Shown in pieces: positions 5,875-13,948 of a stretch of DNA of 26,676 nucleotides. This DNA comes from an uncultured Collinsella sp. (GTDB lineage Bacteria; Actinomycetota; Coriobacteriia; Coriobacteriales; Coriobacteriaceae). Where the stretch lies: contig CABUKY010000013.1 in assembly GCA_902492185.1 (NCBI GenBank), positions 1-26,676 of the forward strand, written 5' to 3'. The stretch's first letter is position 1, and each line of letters begins with the position of its first letter. Below the pieces are notes generated by a model that had not been told where the DNA came from, made no database searches, and was given only the letters and a program-made list of their open reading frames with translations. The translations under genes were made by a program, and so were the position numbers.

Positions 5875-8025
5875 ATGGCATCCAAATACTCCATGAACGA
5901 CCGTCCCAGCTGGCCTCGCCGCGCCATCGTTACCGCCGGCGAGCCCTACGGCAACAAGGGCCTTCACTTTGGCCACGTCGGTGGCGTCTTTGTCCCGGCC
6001 GACTTCTTCGCCCGCTTCCTGCGCGACCGTCTGGGCCGCGAGAACGTCATCTTCACCTCGGGCACCGACTGCTATGGCTCGCCCATCATGGAGAGCCACC
6101 GCAAGCTCAAGGAGAACGAGGGCTACGACAAGTCCATCGCCGAGTATGTCGAGTCCAATCACTCCCGCCAGGCCGCGACCCTCAACAACTACAACATCAG
6201 CTGCGATATCTACGGCGGCTCGGGCCTTGAGCCGGCTGCGCAGATTCACAACGAGGTGACCGCCGAGATTATCGAGCGTCTGCACGAACAGGGCACCATC
6301 TCCAAGCGCTCCACGCTGCAGTTCTACGACGCCAAGGCCGGCACGTTCCTCAACGGCCGCCAGGTGATCGGCCGCTGCCCCATCCAGGGCTGCAAGTCCG
6401 AGAAGGCTTATGCCGACGAGTGCGACCTGGGTCACCAGTTTGAGCCCGAGGAGCTCATCGCGCCCAAAAGCCAGCTCACCGGCGAGGTGCCCGAGCTGCG
6501 CCCGGTCGACAACCTCTACTTCGACCTGCCGGCCTACCTCGACTTTATGAAAACCTATACCGCCAAGCTCGCCCAGAACCCGCAGGTTCGCTCCGTGGTC
6601 TCCAAGACCATGGAAGAGTGGCTGCTGCCGGCCCAGCTCTACATCCAGAACAAGTTCCGCGAGGCCTTCGATGCCGTCGAGGATCAGCTTCCCGAGCACA
6701 CCGTGCTGGAGCCCGAGGGCAACAAGAGCAGCTTTACCGTCACCTTCCCCAGCTGGAAGGAGCGCGACGATGCCCACGCGGTGCTCGCCAACGGCGGCGT
6801 GCGCTTCCGCAGCGGCAAGGCGCTCGTACCCTTCCGCATCACCGGCAACATCGACTGGGGCGTTCCGGTGCCCGAGGTCGATGGCGTCTCCGACGTCACC
6901 TGCTGGTGCTGGCCCGAGAGCCTGTGGGCTCCCATCAGCTATACGCGCACCGTGCTCGCACGCGATGCCAAGGCCGCCGGCGTGACCGAGGGCGTCGCCG
7001 CCCAGGATGCCGCCCTCATGGGCGAGCCCGCCGCCGATTCCACGCAGGTCCCCGCGCCCACCTACCAGCACAGCTCGCTCGACTGGCGCGACTGGTGGTG
7101 CTCGGATGACGCACAGATCTACCAGTTCATTGGCCAGGACAACATCTACTTCTATTGCATCGCGCAGACCGCCATGTGGGAGGCCCTGGGTTGGAACCTC
7201 ACGCAGAGCACCGTCAGCGCCTGCTACCACCTGCTCTACATGGGCAAAAAGGCAAGCTCGTCCTCGCAGACTCCTCCCCCGCCGGCAGACGACCTGCTCA
7301 ACCACTACACCTGCGAGCAGATGCGCGCGCATTGGCTGTCGCTCGGCCTGTCCGAGAAGCCGGTGAGCTTTAGCCCCAAGGCATACGACACGCGCGTGAC
7401 CGGCAAGGACAAGGACGGCAACGAGGTGCGCGCCTGCGACGACAAGCGCGTTATCGACCCCGCCCTTAAGGAGAGCGCGCTGCTGACCGGCGTGTTCAAC
7501 CGCCTGGCCCGCAGCTGCTTCTACGGCGTCGCCGTCAAGGAGGGCGACGAGAGTCCCTATCGCAACGGTTGCATCCCCGCCGGTGCCGCTTCTGACACCG
7601 TGGTCGAAGCCGCCCAGCAGGCAGCCCTCGCCTTTGAGCAGGCCATGTACAAGTTCGAGACGCACCGAGCGCTCGCTGTGTGCGACGACTACCTGCGCGC
7701 CGCCAACAAGCGCTGGAGCGATGCCTCCAAGGCCGCCAACAAGCTCGAGGGCGAGCCGGCCAACGCCGCCATGACGCAGGCCCTCGTCGACGCCTTTACC
7801 GAGCTGCGCGTAGCGACCGTGCTCATGCACGGCATCGTGCCGGCCGGCTGCGAGCTCATCTGCGAGTACTTCGACGTTGACCCGGTCGCCTTCTTTAGCT
7901 GGGATAACATCTTTGCCTCCACGGATGAGTTTGTGGAGAGCCTGGGCGAGAAGCCCGGCGAGCACCGCGTGAAGCCGCTGCCCCCGCGCTTCGACTTCTT
8001 TAGCAAGCACGAGAGCCAGTACTAA
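5875..8025 (+). CDS. Methionyl-tRNA synthetase-like class I aminoacyl-tRNA ligase with altered KMSKS
   Basis: A 716-residue class I synthetase that best matches MetRS. Seen: EPYGNKGLHFGH (the HIGH motif as HFGH, with the Pro-Tyr of MetRS), TDCYGSPIM, a zinc knuckle CPIQGC...CDLGH, PKSQLTGEVPELRPVDNLYFDLP, RITGNIDWGVPVP, a CWCWPESLWAP strand and YQFIGQDNIYFYCIAQTAMWEA. At the KMSKS position it reads GKKASSSS, so the second lysine is lost, and the His of the methionine pocket (FHS in E. coli) is Tyr (FYC). A C-terminal helical anticodon-binding-like region follows. Expected reaction: methionylation of tRNA, but it could be a paralogue with another role. Start: AAGGAG four bases before ATG 5875; the earlier in-frame ATG lies in the promoter. 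Confidence 0.85.
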   Translation: MASKYSMNDRPSWPRRAIVTAGEPYGNKGLHFGHVGGVFVPADFFARFLRDRLGRENVIFTSGTDCYGSPIMESHRKLKENEGYDKSIAEYVESNHSRQAATLNNYNISCDIYGGSGLEPAAQIHNEVTAEIIERLHEQGTISKRSTLQFYDAKAGTFLNGRQVIGRCPIQGCKSEKAYADECDLGHQFEPEELIAPKSQLTGEVPELRPVDNLYFDLPAYLDFMKTYTAKLAQNPQVRSVVSKTMEEWLLPAQLYIQNKFREAFDAVEDQLPEHTVLEPEGNKSSFTVTFPSWKERDDAHAVLANGGVRFRSGKALVPFRITGNIDWGVPVPEVDGVSDVTCWCWPESLWAPISYTRTVLARDAKAAGVTEGVAAQDAALMGEPAADSTQVPAPTYQHSSLDWRDWWCSDDAQIYQFIGQDNIYFYCIAQTAMWEALGWNLTQSTVSACYHLLYMGKKASSSSQTPPPPADDLLNHYTCEQMRAHWLSLGLSEKPVSFSPKAYDTRVTGKDKDGNEVRACDDKRVIDPALKESALLTGVFNRLARSCFYGVAVKEGDESPYRNGCIPAGAASDTVVEAAQQAALAFEQAMYKFETHRALAVCDDYLRAANKRWSDASKAANKLEGEPANAAMTQALVDAFTELRVATVLMHGIVPAGCELICEYFDVDPVAFFSWDNIFASTDEFVESLGEKPGEHRVKPLPPRFDFFSKHESQY

Positions 8026-8026
8026 A

Positions 8027-8046
8027 GCACGCCAGCAGCGGCGTGC
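8027..8046. repeat. Short hairpin between the MetRS-like and methyltransferase genes
   Basis: GCACGCC and GGCGTGC form a perfect 7-bp stem around six bases, beginning directly after the stop codon. No T run follows, so it is not a convincing terminator; it may stabilise the upstream message or cause partial attenuation. Confidence 0.4.
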
Positions 8047-8084
8047 CCGGAAAGTAGTCAATTTGGGACGGGAAGGAAAGACGG

Positions 8085-9188
8085 ATGTCCAAGCCGCGTC
8101 GTCGTAAGCAGAAAAAGCAGGTCAAGGCCGAGCTCAAGCTCAGGCAGTTTGCTGCTACCGAGCTTTCCGACCAGCTTGCCGCCCTTCCCTGCGCCGCCGA
8201 CCTGCCGCGCTTTATGGTCGACACGGTCGCCGGCGCCTATGCGCCCGCCGATGCCAAGCTCATGATCGAGGGCTTCGGCGCCGCGGCCACACGCCCGGTC
8301 ACGCTGCGCGCCAACACGCTCAAGGCGACCGCCGAGGACATCGCTGCGGCGCTCGATGCCGCCTGCATCGCCCACCAAACCGTTACCTGGTATCCGGACG
8401 CCTTTATCCTGCCCGAGGCCCAGGTTTCAGATCTGTGGGATCTCGACATCTACCGCGACGGCAAAATCTACCTGCAGAGCCTGTCATCCATGATGCCGCC
8501 GTTGGTCCTGGGCGCCCAGGCAGGCGAGGACATCCTGGACATGTGCGCAGCCCCCGGCGGCAAGACGACGCAGATCGCCGCCCTCACCCAGGGACAGGCG
8601 CACCTCACCGCCTGTGAGATGAGCATTCCCCGCGCCGAAAAGCTCGAGTCGAACCTCCATCGCCAGGGTGCCAAAAACGTGCCCGTCATGCGCATCGACG
8701 CACGCGAGCTCGACGAGTTCTTCCGCTTTGACCGCATCCTGCTCGACGCTCCCTGCACCGGCACGGGCACCGTCATCAGTGGCAACGAGAAAAGCCTGCG
8801 CGGCCTCACCGAGCAGTTGCTGAGCAAGTGCGCCCGCTCGCAGCGAGCACTTCTGGACCGCGCCATGGGGGCCCTCAAACCGGGCGGCACGCTCGTCTAT
8901 TCGACTTGTTCGATCTTGCCGCAGGAAAACGAGGACGCCCTGCAAGAGGCCCTCGACAAGCATATGGACTGCGAGCTCATCCCCCTCGACGGCACGCCAA
9001 GCGAAAGTGAAGCACGACGCACCCAGGAAGCTGGTGAGGAGCCGCGCATCGAGTCCAACGCTCTGACCGAAGCCATTGCCGCGGGTCAGGTATCGGCCAT
9101 CGTCAACGGCCTGCCCGGCACGCTCACCATTCCGCCTAGCCGCGACTTTGAGGGCTTCTACATTGCCCTGATCCGAAAACGCAGCTAG
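8085..9188 (+). CDS. RsmB/NOP-family RNA (cytosine-5) methyltransferase
   Basis: A 367-residue SAM-dependent enzyme that methylates C5 of cytosine in RNA; the target (16S rRNA or tRNA) cannot be read from sequence. Seen: SAM-binding motif I LDMCAAPGGKT (151-161), an acidic residue after motif II (CEMS), motif IV LLDAPCTGTG with Cys224, motif V-VI VYSTCS with the catalytic Cys275, and a C-terminal SRDFEGFYIALIRK as in this family. The N-terminus (SKPRRRKQKKQ) is very basic, which suits RNA contact. No PUA domain is evident, unlike YebU/RsmF proteins of about 480 residues. Start: ATG 8085 has a purine-rich GGGAAGGAAAG upstream. It lies 59 bases behind the MetRS-like gene on the same strand, so a translation-related operon is plausible. 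Confidence 0.92.
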   Translation: MSKPRRRKQKKQVKAELKLRQFAATELSDQLAALPCAADLPRFMVDTVAGAYAPADAKLMIEGFGAAATRPVTLRANTLKATAEDIAAALDAACIAHQTVTWYPDAFILPEAQVSDLWDLDIYRDGKIYLQSLSSMMPPLVLGAQAGEDILDMCAAPGGKTTQIAALTQGQAHLTACEMSIPRAEKLESNLHRQGAKNVPVMRIDARELDEFFRFDRILLDAPCTGTGTVISGNEKSLRGLTEQLLSKCARSQRALLDRAMGALKPGGTLVYSTCSILPQENEDALQEALDKHMDCELIPLDGTPSESEARRTQEAGEEPRIESNALTEAIAAGQVSAIVNGLPGTLTIPPSRDFEGFYIALIRKRS

Positions 9189-9379
9189 CGCACGGATCCA
9201 AAACTCAACAAGCTATCTCTGTGCGCGTTTGCCCTGCTGGTCGCGATGCTGTTTAAGCATCGCTCCTTGCGTTCGGCCCTTTTGCCCTTAATGGCCGTGA
9301 CCACAAAGTAGATGACCGCGGCGGCAACGATTGCGGCCACACACAGGCCGATCGAGCCAAACATTGCTGTCAATTCCAT
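9185..9379 (-). CDS. Small single-pass membrane protein, unknown function
   Basis: Sixty-four residues: a hydrophobic segment from about 5 to 28 (FGSIGLCVAAIVAAAVIYFV) followed by a basic stretch (KGKRAERKER) and a polar tail. It is not recognisable as a family. GAGAGG lies nine bases before ATG 9379, which supports translation. It is convergent with the methyltransferase gene, and the palindrome CTAG at 9185-9188 contains the TAG stop of both. The hydrophobic segment and ribosome site are its main support; it could still be spurious. Confidence 0.5.
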   Translation of the reverse strand: MELTAMFGSIGLCVAAIVAAAVIYFVVTAIKGKRAERKERCLNSIATSRANAHRDSLLSFGSVR

Positions 9380-9555
9380 ACCGCGTCACCTCTCTTTTAA
9401 ACGGGGCTTTCAAGATAGCACCTCGATACCCGCCACCACAGCTCCTTCACGTTCGCCGGCCCTTCGGTCTAACGGATGGCGCGGCGGGGAAAAATCTACT
9501 CGTCAAACGATTTAGCATTCGCAATTCCGGCTGCATCGCGCCGGCCATCATCACA

Positions 9556-9561
9556 TAGAAT
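9556..9561 (+). promoter_or_regulatory. -10 box of a near-leaderless transcript
   Basis: TAGAAT ends nine bases before the ATG at 9571. Transcription would normally begin six to eight bases after the box, leaving almost no 5' leader; this agrees with the lack of a Shine-Dalgarno sequence. No clear -35 box is present. Confidence 0.35.
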
Positions 9562-9570
9562 CGAGCCTCC

Positions 9571-10662
9571 ATGGATACCCTCAACGATCTAAATGAGCGC
9601 GTCGACGCCTTCGTCGGCACCAGCTCCTTCGACACGCCTGCGGCGGCAAACGACCAAGCTCCCATCGATGTGCCCGCCGAGGTGCACGAGGACATCGTCG
9701 CCTCGGTCGATTTTTCCGAGGTCGAGCTTGCAGACGAGTTCACCGAGCCCCAAATAGCCGTCACGCCCAACGGCCTGCTCCCTATGGAGCCCCTGCCCAT
9801 CGACGGACGCCTACGCAAGGCTGCCCTTCGCATGCCCGACGAGATCGAGGAGGCCAGCGGCTTCACGCTCTTTGGCCGACGCATCAAGTCGCTCATTTAC
9901 ACCACCGATGTCGCGGTTATCCGCAACTCCAACGCCGACGCCGTCTTTGCGGTCTACCCTTTCACGCCGCAGCCCGCCATTACGCAAGCGCTGCTGACCG
10001 TCGCCGAGTGCCCGGTCTTTGTAGGCGTGGGTGGCGGAACTACGACCGGTAAGCGCTCCGTGCAGATGGCAGCCGTCTCCGAGATGCAGGGCGCGGCGGG
10101 CTGCGTGGTCAACTCCCCCGCTACTGCCGAGATGGTCGAGCACATCACCAACATCGCCGACATCCCCGTCATCGCCACGGTCGTTCGCTGCGACGACGAT
10201 GCCCACGCCAAGGTGCGCGCTGGAGCCAAGATTCTCAACATCGCCGCCGGCAAGAACACGCCCCAGGTCCTACGCGAGCTGCGCGAGCACTATCCCAACC
10301 TGCCGCTTATCGCGCCGGGCGGCAAGACGCCCGAGAGCATTCGCGAGACCATCGCCGCCGGCGCCAACGCCATCATCTGGACACCGCCTTCGGCCCAACA
10401 GCTACAGACCGACATGATGCAGCGTTATCGCAAGATCAAGGAAGACGCCACACCTGTCATCTCGCGCGACGACGTGCCCATTATCGACCAGGTCGCCGCC
10501 GCCGAGGTCAGCCAAGTCGAGAACATGAATCCCGATGTGCCGATTCCCGACGAAGTCATCGAGCGCGTCGCTTCGATCCACGAGCGCGTCGAGGAGCATC
10601 GCGCCAACCGCGGCCTCAAGCCGTCACTGCACGGCTTTTTCTTCCGCGGAAAGAAACGCTAG
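9571..10662 (+). CDS. Phosphate-binding TIM-barrel-like protein, function unknown
   Basis: The 363-residue protein has an acidic N-terminal arm (1-95), a central domain (about 100-290) and a charged helical tail ending in FFFRGKKR. The central domain alternates beta strands and helices. AGAKILNIAAGKNTPQVLREL and LIAPGGKTPESIRETIAAGANAIIW resemble the last strands and phosphate loops of aldolase, ThiE or NanE-like barrels, and GVGGGTTTGKRS is a further glycine-rich loop. I infer a (beta/alpha)8 barrel binding a phosphorylated ligand but cannot name the reaction. It stands alone, is followed by a strong terminator, and its ATG 9571 has no Shine-Dalgarno and only nine bases between it and a TAGAAT box. 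Confidence 0.8.
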   Translation: MDTLNDLNERVDAFVGTSSFDTPAAANDQAPIDVPAEVHEDIVASVDFSEVELADEFTEPQIAVTPNGLLPMEPLPIDGRLRKAALRMPDEIEEASGFTLFGRRIKSLIYTTDVAVIRNSNADAVFAVYPFTPQPAITQALLTVAECPVFVGVGGGTTTGKRSVQMAAVSEMQGAAGCVVNSPATAEMVEHITNIADIPVIATVVRCDDDAHAKVRAGAKILNIAAGKNTPQVLRELREHYPNLPLIAPGGKTPESIRETIAAGANAIIWTPPSAQQLQTDMMQRYRKIKEDATPVISRDDVPIIDQVAAAEVSQVENMNPDVPIPDEVIERVASIHERVEEHRANRGLKPSLHGFFFRGKKR

Positions 10663-10673
10663 CAAAACATCTT

Positions 10674-10712
10674 GGCCCGCCCCACAAACGTGAGGCGGGC
10701 CGGTTTCGTTTG
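10674..10712 (+). terminator. Intrinsic terminator after the barrel protein gene
   Basis: GGCCCGCC (10674-10681) pairs perfectly with GGCGGGCC (10694-10701) around 12 bases, followed by GGTTTCGTTTG. It lies between convergent genes; the opposite strand has TGTTTTG beyond the stem, so it may also serve the DegV gene. Confidence 0.75.
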
Positions 10713-10742
10713 AGCAATCATGCAGCGACGTGATGGGGCAAA

Positions 10743-11633
10743 TTAATCCACGCGCTTGTCGCCCATAAAGAAGAGCGCCACCGTACCAGGTCCGGTATGC
10801 GAGCCAATCAGAGTACCGATGTCATTGATCTCAATCTTGCCTTTAAGCTGCGGAACCTGTTCCTCAATCAGCGCCGCGACCGCCTCGGCATCCTCGCGGC
10901 ACGCCGACTGCGACATGATGCACTTACCCGAATAATCTGCACCGTCCTGTACGTGTGCCATCATGGTCTTAGCCATCTCGGAAATCGCGCGCTTCTTAGT
11001 GCGAATCTTCTCACGTGGCGACAGCTTACCTTCGCAATCGACCGTCATAAGCGGGCAAATCTTAAGCGCCGTGCCGATGATCGCGCTCGCGGCCGAAATG
11101 CGACCGCCGCGCAGGTAGCTCGACAGATCGGTCGAGAAGAACCAGTGGTGCAGGTTGAGCTTGTGCTCCTCGATCCAGGCAGCCGTCTCGTCGAGTGAAG
11201 CCCCACTATCGCGCACATCGGCGGCATATTCCAACAACAGGCCAAAGCCCGAAGACGCCGCCAGCGAATCGATGACGCGCACCTTGCCGCCCTCGGGATA
11301 GCGATCCGCAAGCATCTGCGCCGCGACGCAGGCCGATCCATACGTGCCCGAAATACCCGACGACAACGTCAGGTGCAGCACGTCTTTACCCTCGGCAACA
11401 AACGGCTCCCAAAACTCCTCGTACTCACCCACGCTCACCTGAGACGTCTTGGGCATGGCGCCCGCGGCAATCTGGGCAAAAAACTCGTCCGGCGTAATCG
11501 ACTGATACAGATCGTCCGTATAGACAACATCGTCGATCTCGTAATGAAAACACACGACAGGGATATTGCGCGACGCAAAGAACTCACGGGTTCGATCGGC
11601 GGCGGATTCACAGGTCAGGACAAAATCACTCAT
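10743..11633 (-). CDS. DegV family fatty-acid-binding protein
   Basis: DegV proteins bind a fatty acid; in Gram-positive bacteria related FakB proteins present it to the kinase FakA for phosphorylation. Seen in 296 residues: N-terminal LTCESAADRTREFF, a MPKTSQVSVGEYEEFWEPF segment in the usual place of the TSQP motif, HLTLSSGISGTYGSA (the ligand-contacting serines), a central VIDSLAASSGFGLL, LSSYLRGGRISAASA and C-terminal IGTLIGSHTGPGTVALFFMG. Length and motif order are normal for the family. Start: AAGGAG six bases before ATG 11633; the upstream ATG at 11651 precedes the ribosome site. No FakA is nearby, so a FakB role is only possible. It reads toward the terminator it shares with the barrel gene. 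Confidence 0.93.
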   Translation of the reverse strand: MSDFVLTCESAADRTREFFASRNIPVVCFHYEIDDVVYTDDLYQSITPDEFFAQIAAGAMPKTSQVSVGEYEEFWEPFVAEGKDVLHLTLSSGISGTYGSACVAAQMLADRYPEGGKVRVIDSLAASSGFGLLLEYAADVRDSGASLDETAAWIEEHKLNLHHWFFSTDLSSYLRGGRISAASAIIGTALKICPLMTVDCEGKLSPREKIRTKKRAISEMAKTMMAHVQDGADYSGKCIMSQSACREDAEAVAALIEEQVPQLKGKIEINDIGTLIGSHTGPGTVALFFMGDKRVD

Positions 11634-11661
11634 ATGAGGCTCCTTACTCATTGCTGCGCAA

Positions 11662-11672
11662 ATTATCGCACA
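11662..11672 (-). promoter_or_regulatory. Extended -10 promoter element of the DegV gene
   Basis: On the minus strand TGTGCGATAAT, the same 11-mer seen before the MetRS-like gene, lies about 30 bases before the DegV start. An 8-bp palindrome ACATATGT (11690-11697) sits just upstream near the -35 region and might be an operator. Confidence 0.45.
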
Positions 11673-11698
11673 GTGAGCCTACATGCGGTACATATGTC

Positions 11699-11729
11699 CA
11701 CTATTTACCAAATCGAACCAAAAATAGTG
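11699..11729. promoter_or_regulatory. Operator-like inverted repeat
   Basis: CACTATTT (11699-11706) and AAATAGTG (11722-11729) form a perfect 8-bp inverted repeat with a 15-base spacer. The left arm runs into the first TTTACCA box. The size and AT-rich spacer resemble a repressor operator; the regulator is unknown. Confidence 0.4.
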
Positions 11730-11934
11730 AACATCTTTACCACCATCGTCTCCACCGACCCGACGCATAAATATCTGAGAAAACACCCTCTGTCGTCTCC
11801 ACCCGACCAACACATCTACCTTCACTAAATCGATTTACCAAACCGTTCAGCCGACAATTCAGCCGCTGGCGCAAAATCGAAACAAAAGCGGCGCATACTG
11901 GTAAACGTTTGACGCTGTTTATCAGTTTTACCAG
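11704..11934. promoter_or_regulatory. Array of five TTTACCA/TGGTAAA boxes upstream of fbp
   Basis: TTTACCA occurs on the plus strand at 11704, 11736, 11834 and 11927, and inverted (TGGTAAA) at 11899. The last two form CTGGTAAA/TTTACCAG, an 8-bp inverted repeat across 11898-11934. The inverted box is part of GGTAAACGTTTGAC (11900-11913), which resembles LacI-family operators centred on a CG. A direct repeat TCGTCTCCACC lies between the boxes at 11746 and 11793. The 320-base interval 11634-11953 holds no gene; I take it as the control region of fbp and possibly of the divergent DegV gene. Confidence 0.5.
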
Positions 11935-11953
11935 CCCCATCGGAAGGTGTTTC

Positions 11954-13870
11954 ATGGTCGCATTCGATCGCAACCCGCAAGACTTCAAGTATCTGCGCCT
12001 GCTGTCGAGACAGTTCCCCACCGAACAATCCGCATTTACCGAAATTATCAACCTCTCGGCCATCCTCAACCTACCCAAGGGCACCGAGCATTTTATGAGC
12101 GACGTGCATGGTGAGTACGAAGCCTTTATGCACATCCTCAACAACTGCTCGGGCGTCGTGCGCGAACATGTCGACGAGATCTTTGGCGACACGCTCTCCT
12201 TTGACGAAAAGGGCGAGCTGTGTACGCTCATCTACTACCCGCGCGAGAAGATCGACCTGGTCCGCAGCCGGCGCGAGGACTCGCCAACCTGGTACAAGAC
12301 GATGCTTGACCAGCTCATCATGGTCGCTCGCTCACTTTCAAGCCGCTACACGCGCTCCAAGGTGCGTAAGGCCATCCCGCGCGACTACGCCTACATCATC
12401 GACGAGTTGTTGCACACGCACCCGGACGAGAACAACTATCGCGTGCGCTATCACGAGCGCATCGTGGAGTCCATCCTAGAGACCGCCAGCGCCGACGACT
12501 TTATCGAGTCGCTCGCCTCGCTCATCAAGCGCCTGGCCGTCGACCACTTGCACCTGGTGGGCGACATCTTCGACCGCGGCGGCGGCGCGGCCAAAATTAT
12601 GGACCGTCTGCTCACCTACCATTCACTCGACATCCAGTGGGGCAACCACGACCTGCTGTGGATGGGCGCTGCGGCCGGTGAGCCCGCCTGCATCGCCACG
12701 GTGTTGCGCAACAACCTACGCTACGACAACTACGAGATCCTGGAGAACGACTACGGCATCTCGCTGCGTGAGCTTGTCGCCTTTGCCGATGCCACCTACA
12801 CCGCCGGTGAGTCCATCACCCCGCTGATCAAGGCCATCAACGTGCTGCTCTTTAAGCTCGAGGGCCAGATTATCCAGCGCCACCCCGAGTTCGATATGAC
12901 CGACCGCCTGTTACTCGACAAGATCGACCACGACACCGGCACGGTCACGCTCGCCGACGGCAGCGTGTGGCCGCTCACGACCAACGACTTCCCCACCGTC
13001 GACCCGGCGGACCCCTACACGCTCACGTCTCAGGAGCAGCACATCATCGACAAGCTCGTGTCCGAGTTTGTAACCGCCGATCACCTGCATCGCCATATCG
13101 ATTTCCTCTACACCCACGGCTCGATGTACAAGGTCGCCAACGGCAACCTGCTCTTCCACGGCTGCGTTCCGCTCAACGAAGACGGCACCTTTAGCAGCAT
13201 GAACTGCCTGGGCACCTGGCACGCTGGCCGCGATTATCTCGATTTTTGCGACCACATCGCCCGCCGCGCGTGGCGCGTGGGCGACCGCGATGCCCTCGAC
13301 TGGATGTGGTACCTGTGGATTGGCTTCAATTCACCCGCCAGCGGACGCCTGGTGCGTACCTTTGAGCGCGCCTATATCGCCGATAAGAGCACCTGGGTCG
13401 AGCCGATGGACCCGTACTTTACGCTTACCAAGTCGCCCTCGGTCTGCGATGATATCATGCGCGAGTTTGGCGTCGCGCCCATGGCATGCTCGCCGACCGG
13501 CCACATCATCAACGGCCACACGCCCGTTAAAACCACCAAGGGCGAGCAGCCCATCCGCGCCGAGGGCAAGCTGCTGGTCATCGATGGCGGCTTCTGCCGC
13601 GCTTACCATCCCAAGACGGGCATCGCCGGCTATACGCTCATCTCGAGCTCGCGCGGCTGCCGCCTCAAGTCGCACCGGGCCTTTACGACGGTTGCCGAGG
13701 CACTCACGCGCAACGTGGACATCGAAAGCGAGACCAACCGTTTTGACCAAGCAGACCGTCGCCGCATGGTGAGCGACACCGATACTGGCGCCAAGATTCG
13801 CAGCCAGATCCAGGATCTGCGCCAGCTGCTCGATGCATATAGAAACGGTGCTATCGAAGAGCGCGTCTAG
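11954..13870 (+). CDS. fbp: Fructose-1,6-bisphosphatase, class III
   Basis: Hydrolyses fructose 1,6-bisphosphate to fructose 6-phosphate in gluconeogenesis, in the cytosol. The 638 residues match the usual length of the class III enzymes of Bacillus and other Gram-positives. Seen: the opening YLRLLSRQFPTEQSAFTEIINL, then metallophosphatase-type motifs MSDVHGEY (48-55), VGDIFDRGG (202-210) and WGNHDLLWMG (229-238), and late IINGHTPVKTTKGE and VIDGGFCRAYHPKTGIAGYTLI. Start: GGAAGG six bases before ATG 11954; the frame opens earlier at 11909, but inside the operator array. Gluconeogenic control through the TTTACCA boxes upstream is an inference. GtrA genes follow on the same strand. Confidence 0.97.
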   Translation: MVAFDRNPQDFKYLRLLSRQFPTEQSAFTEIINLSAILNLPKGTEHFMSDVHGEYEAFMHILNNCSGVVREHVDEIFGDTLSFDEKGELCTLIYYPREKIDLVRSRREDSPTWYKTMLDQLIMVARSLSSRYTRSKVRKAIPRDYAYIIDELLHTHPDENNYRVRYHERIVESILETASADDFIESLASLIKRLAVDHLHLVGDIFDRGGGAAKIMDRLLTYHSLDIQWGNHDLLWMGAAAGEPACIATVLRNNLRYDNYEILENDYGISLRELVAFADATYTAGESITPLIKAINVLLFKLEGQIIQRHPEFDMTDRLLLDKIDHDTGTVTLADGSVWPLTTNDFPTVDPADPYTLTSQEQHIIDKLVSEFVTADHLHRHIDFLYTHGSMYKVANGNLLFHGCVPLNEDGTFSSMNCLGTWHAGRDYLDFCDHIARRAWRVGDRDALDWMWYLWIGFNSPASGRLVRTFERAYIADKSTWVEPMDPYFTLTKSPSVCDDIMREFGVAPMACSPTGHIINGHTPVKTTKGEQPIRAEGKLLVIDGGFCRAYHPKTGIAGYTLISSSRGCRLKSHRAFTTVAEALTRNVDIESETNRFDQADRRRMVSDTDTGAKIRSQIQDLRQLLDAYRNGAIEERV

Positions 13871-13948
13871 CCCCACCCGCGGGGATTGGCTAAACTTGCT
13901 GAGTTTGTCATCCCCACGGCGTCCCCGCGCCACCCTAAGGCAGGTACC

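Noticed and set aside
5749..8061. 770-codon minus-strand frame opposite the MetRS-like gene
   Set aside because: The plus strand carries clear synthetase motifs and a good ribosome site; the opposite frame is a composition shadow.
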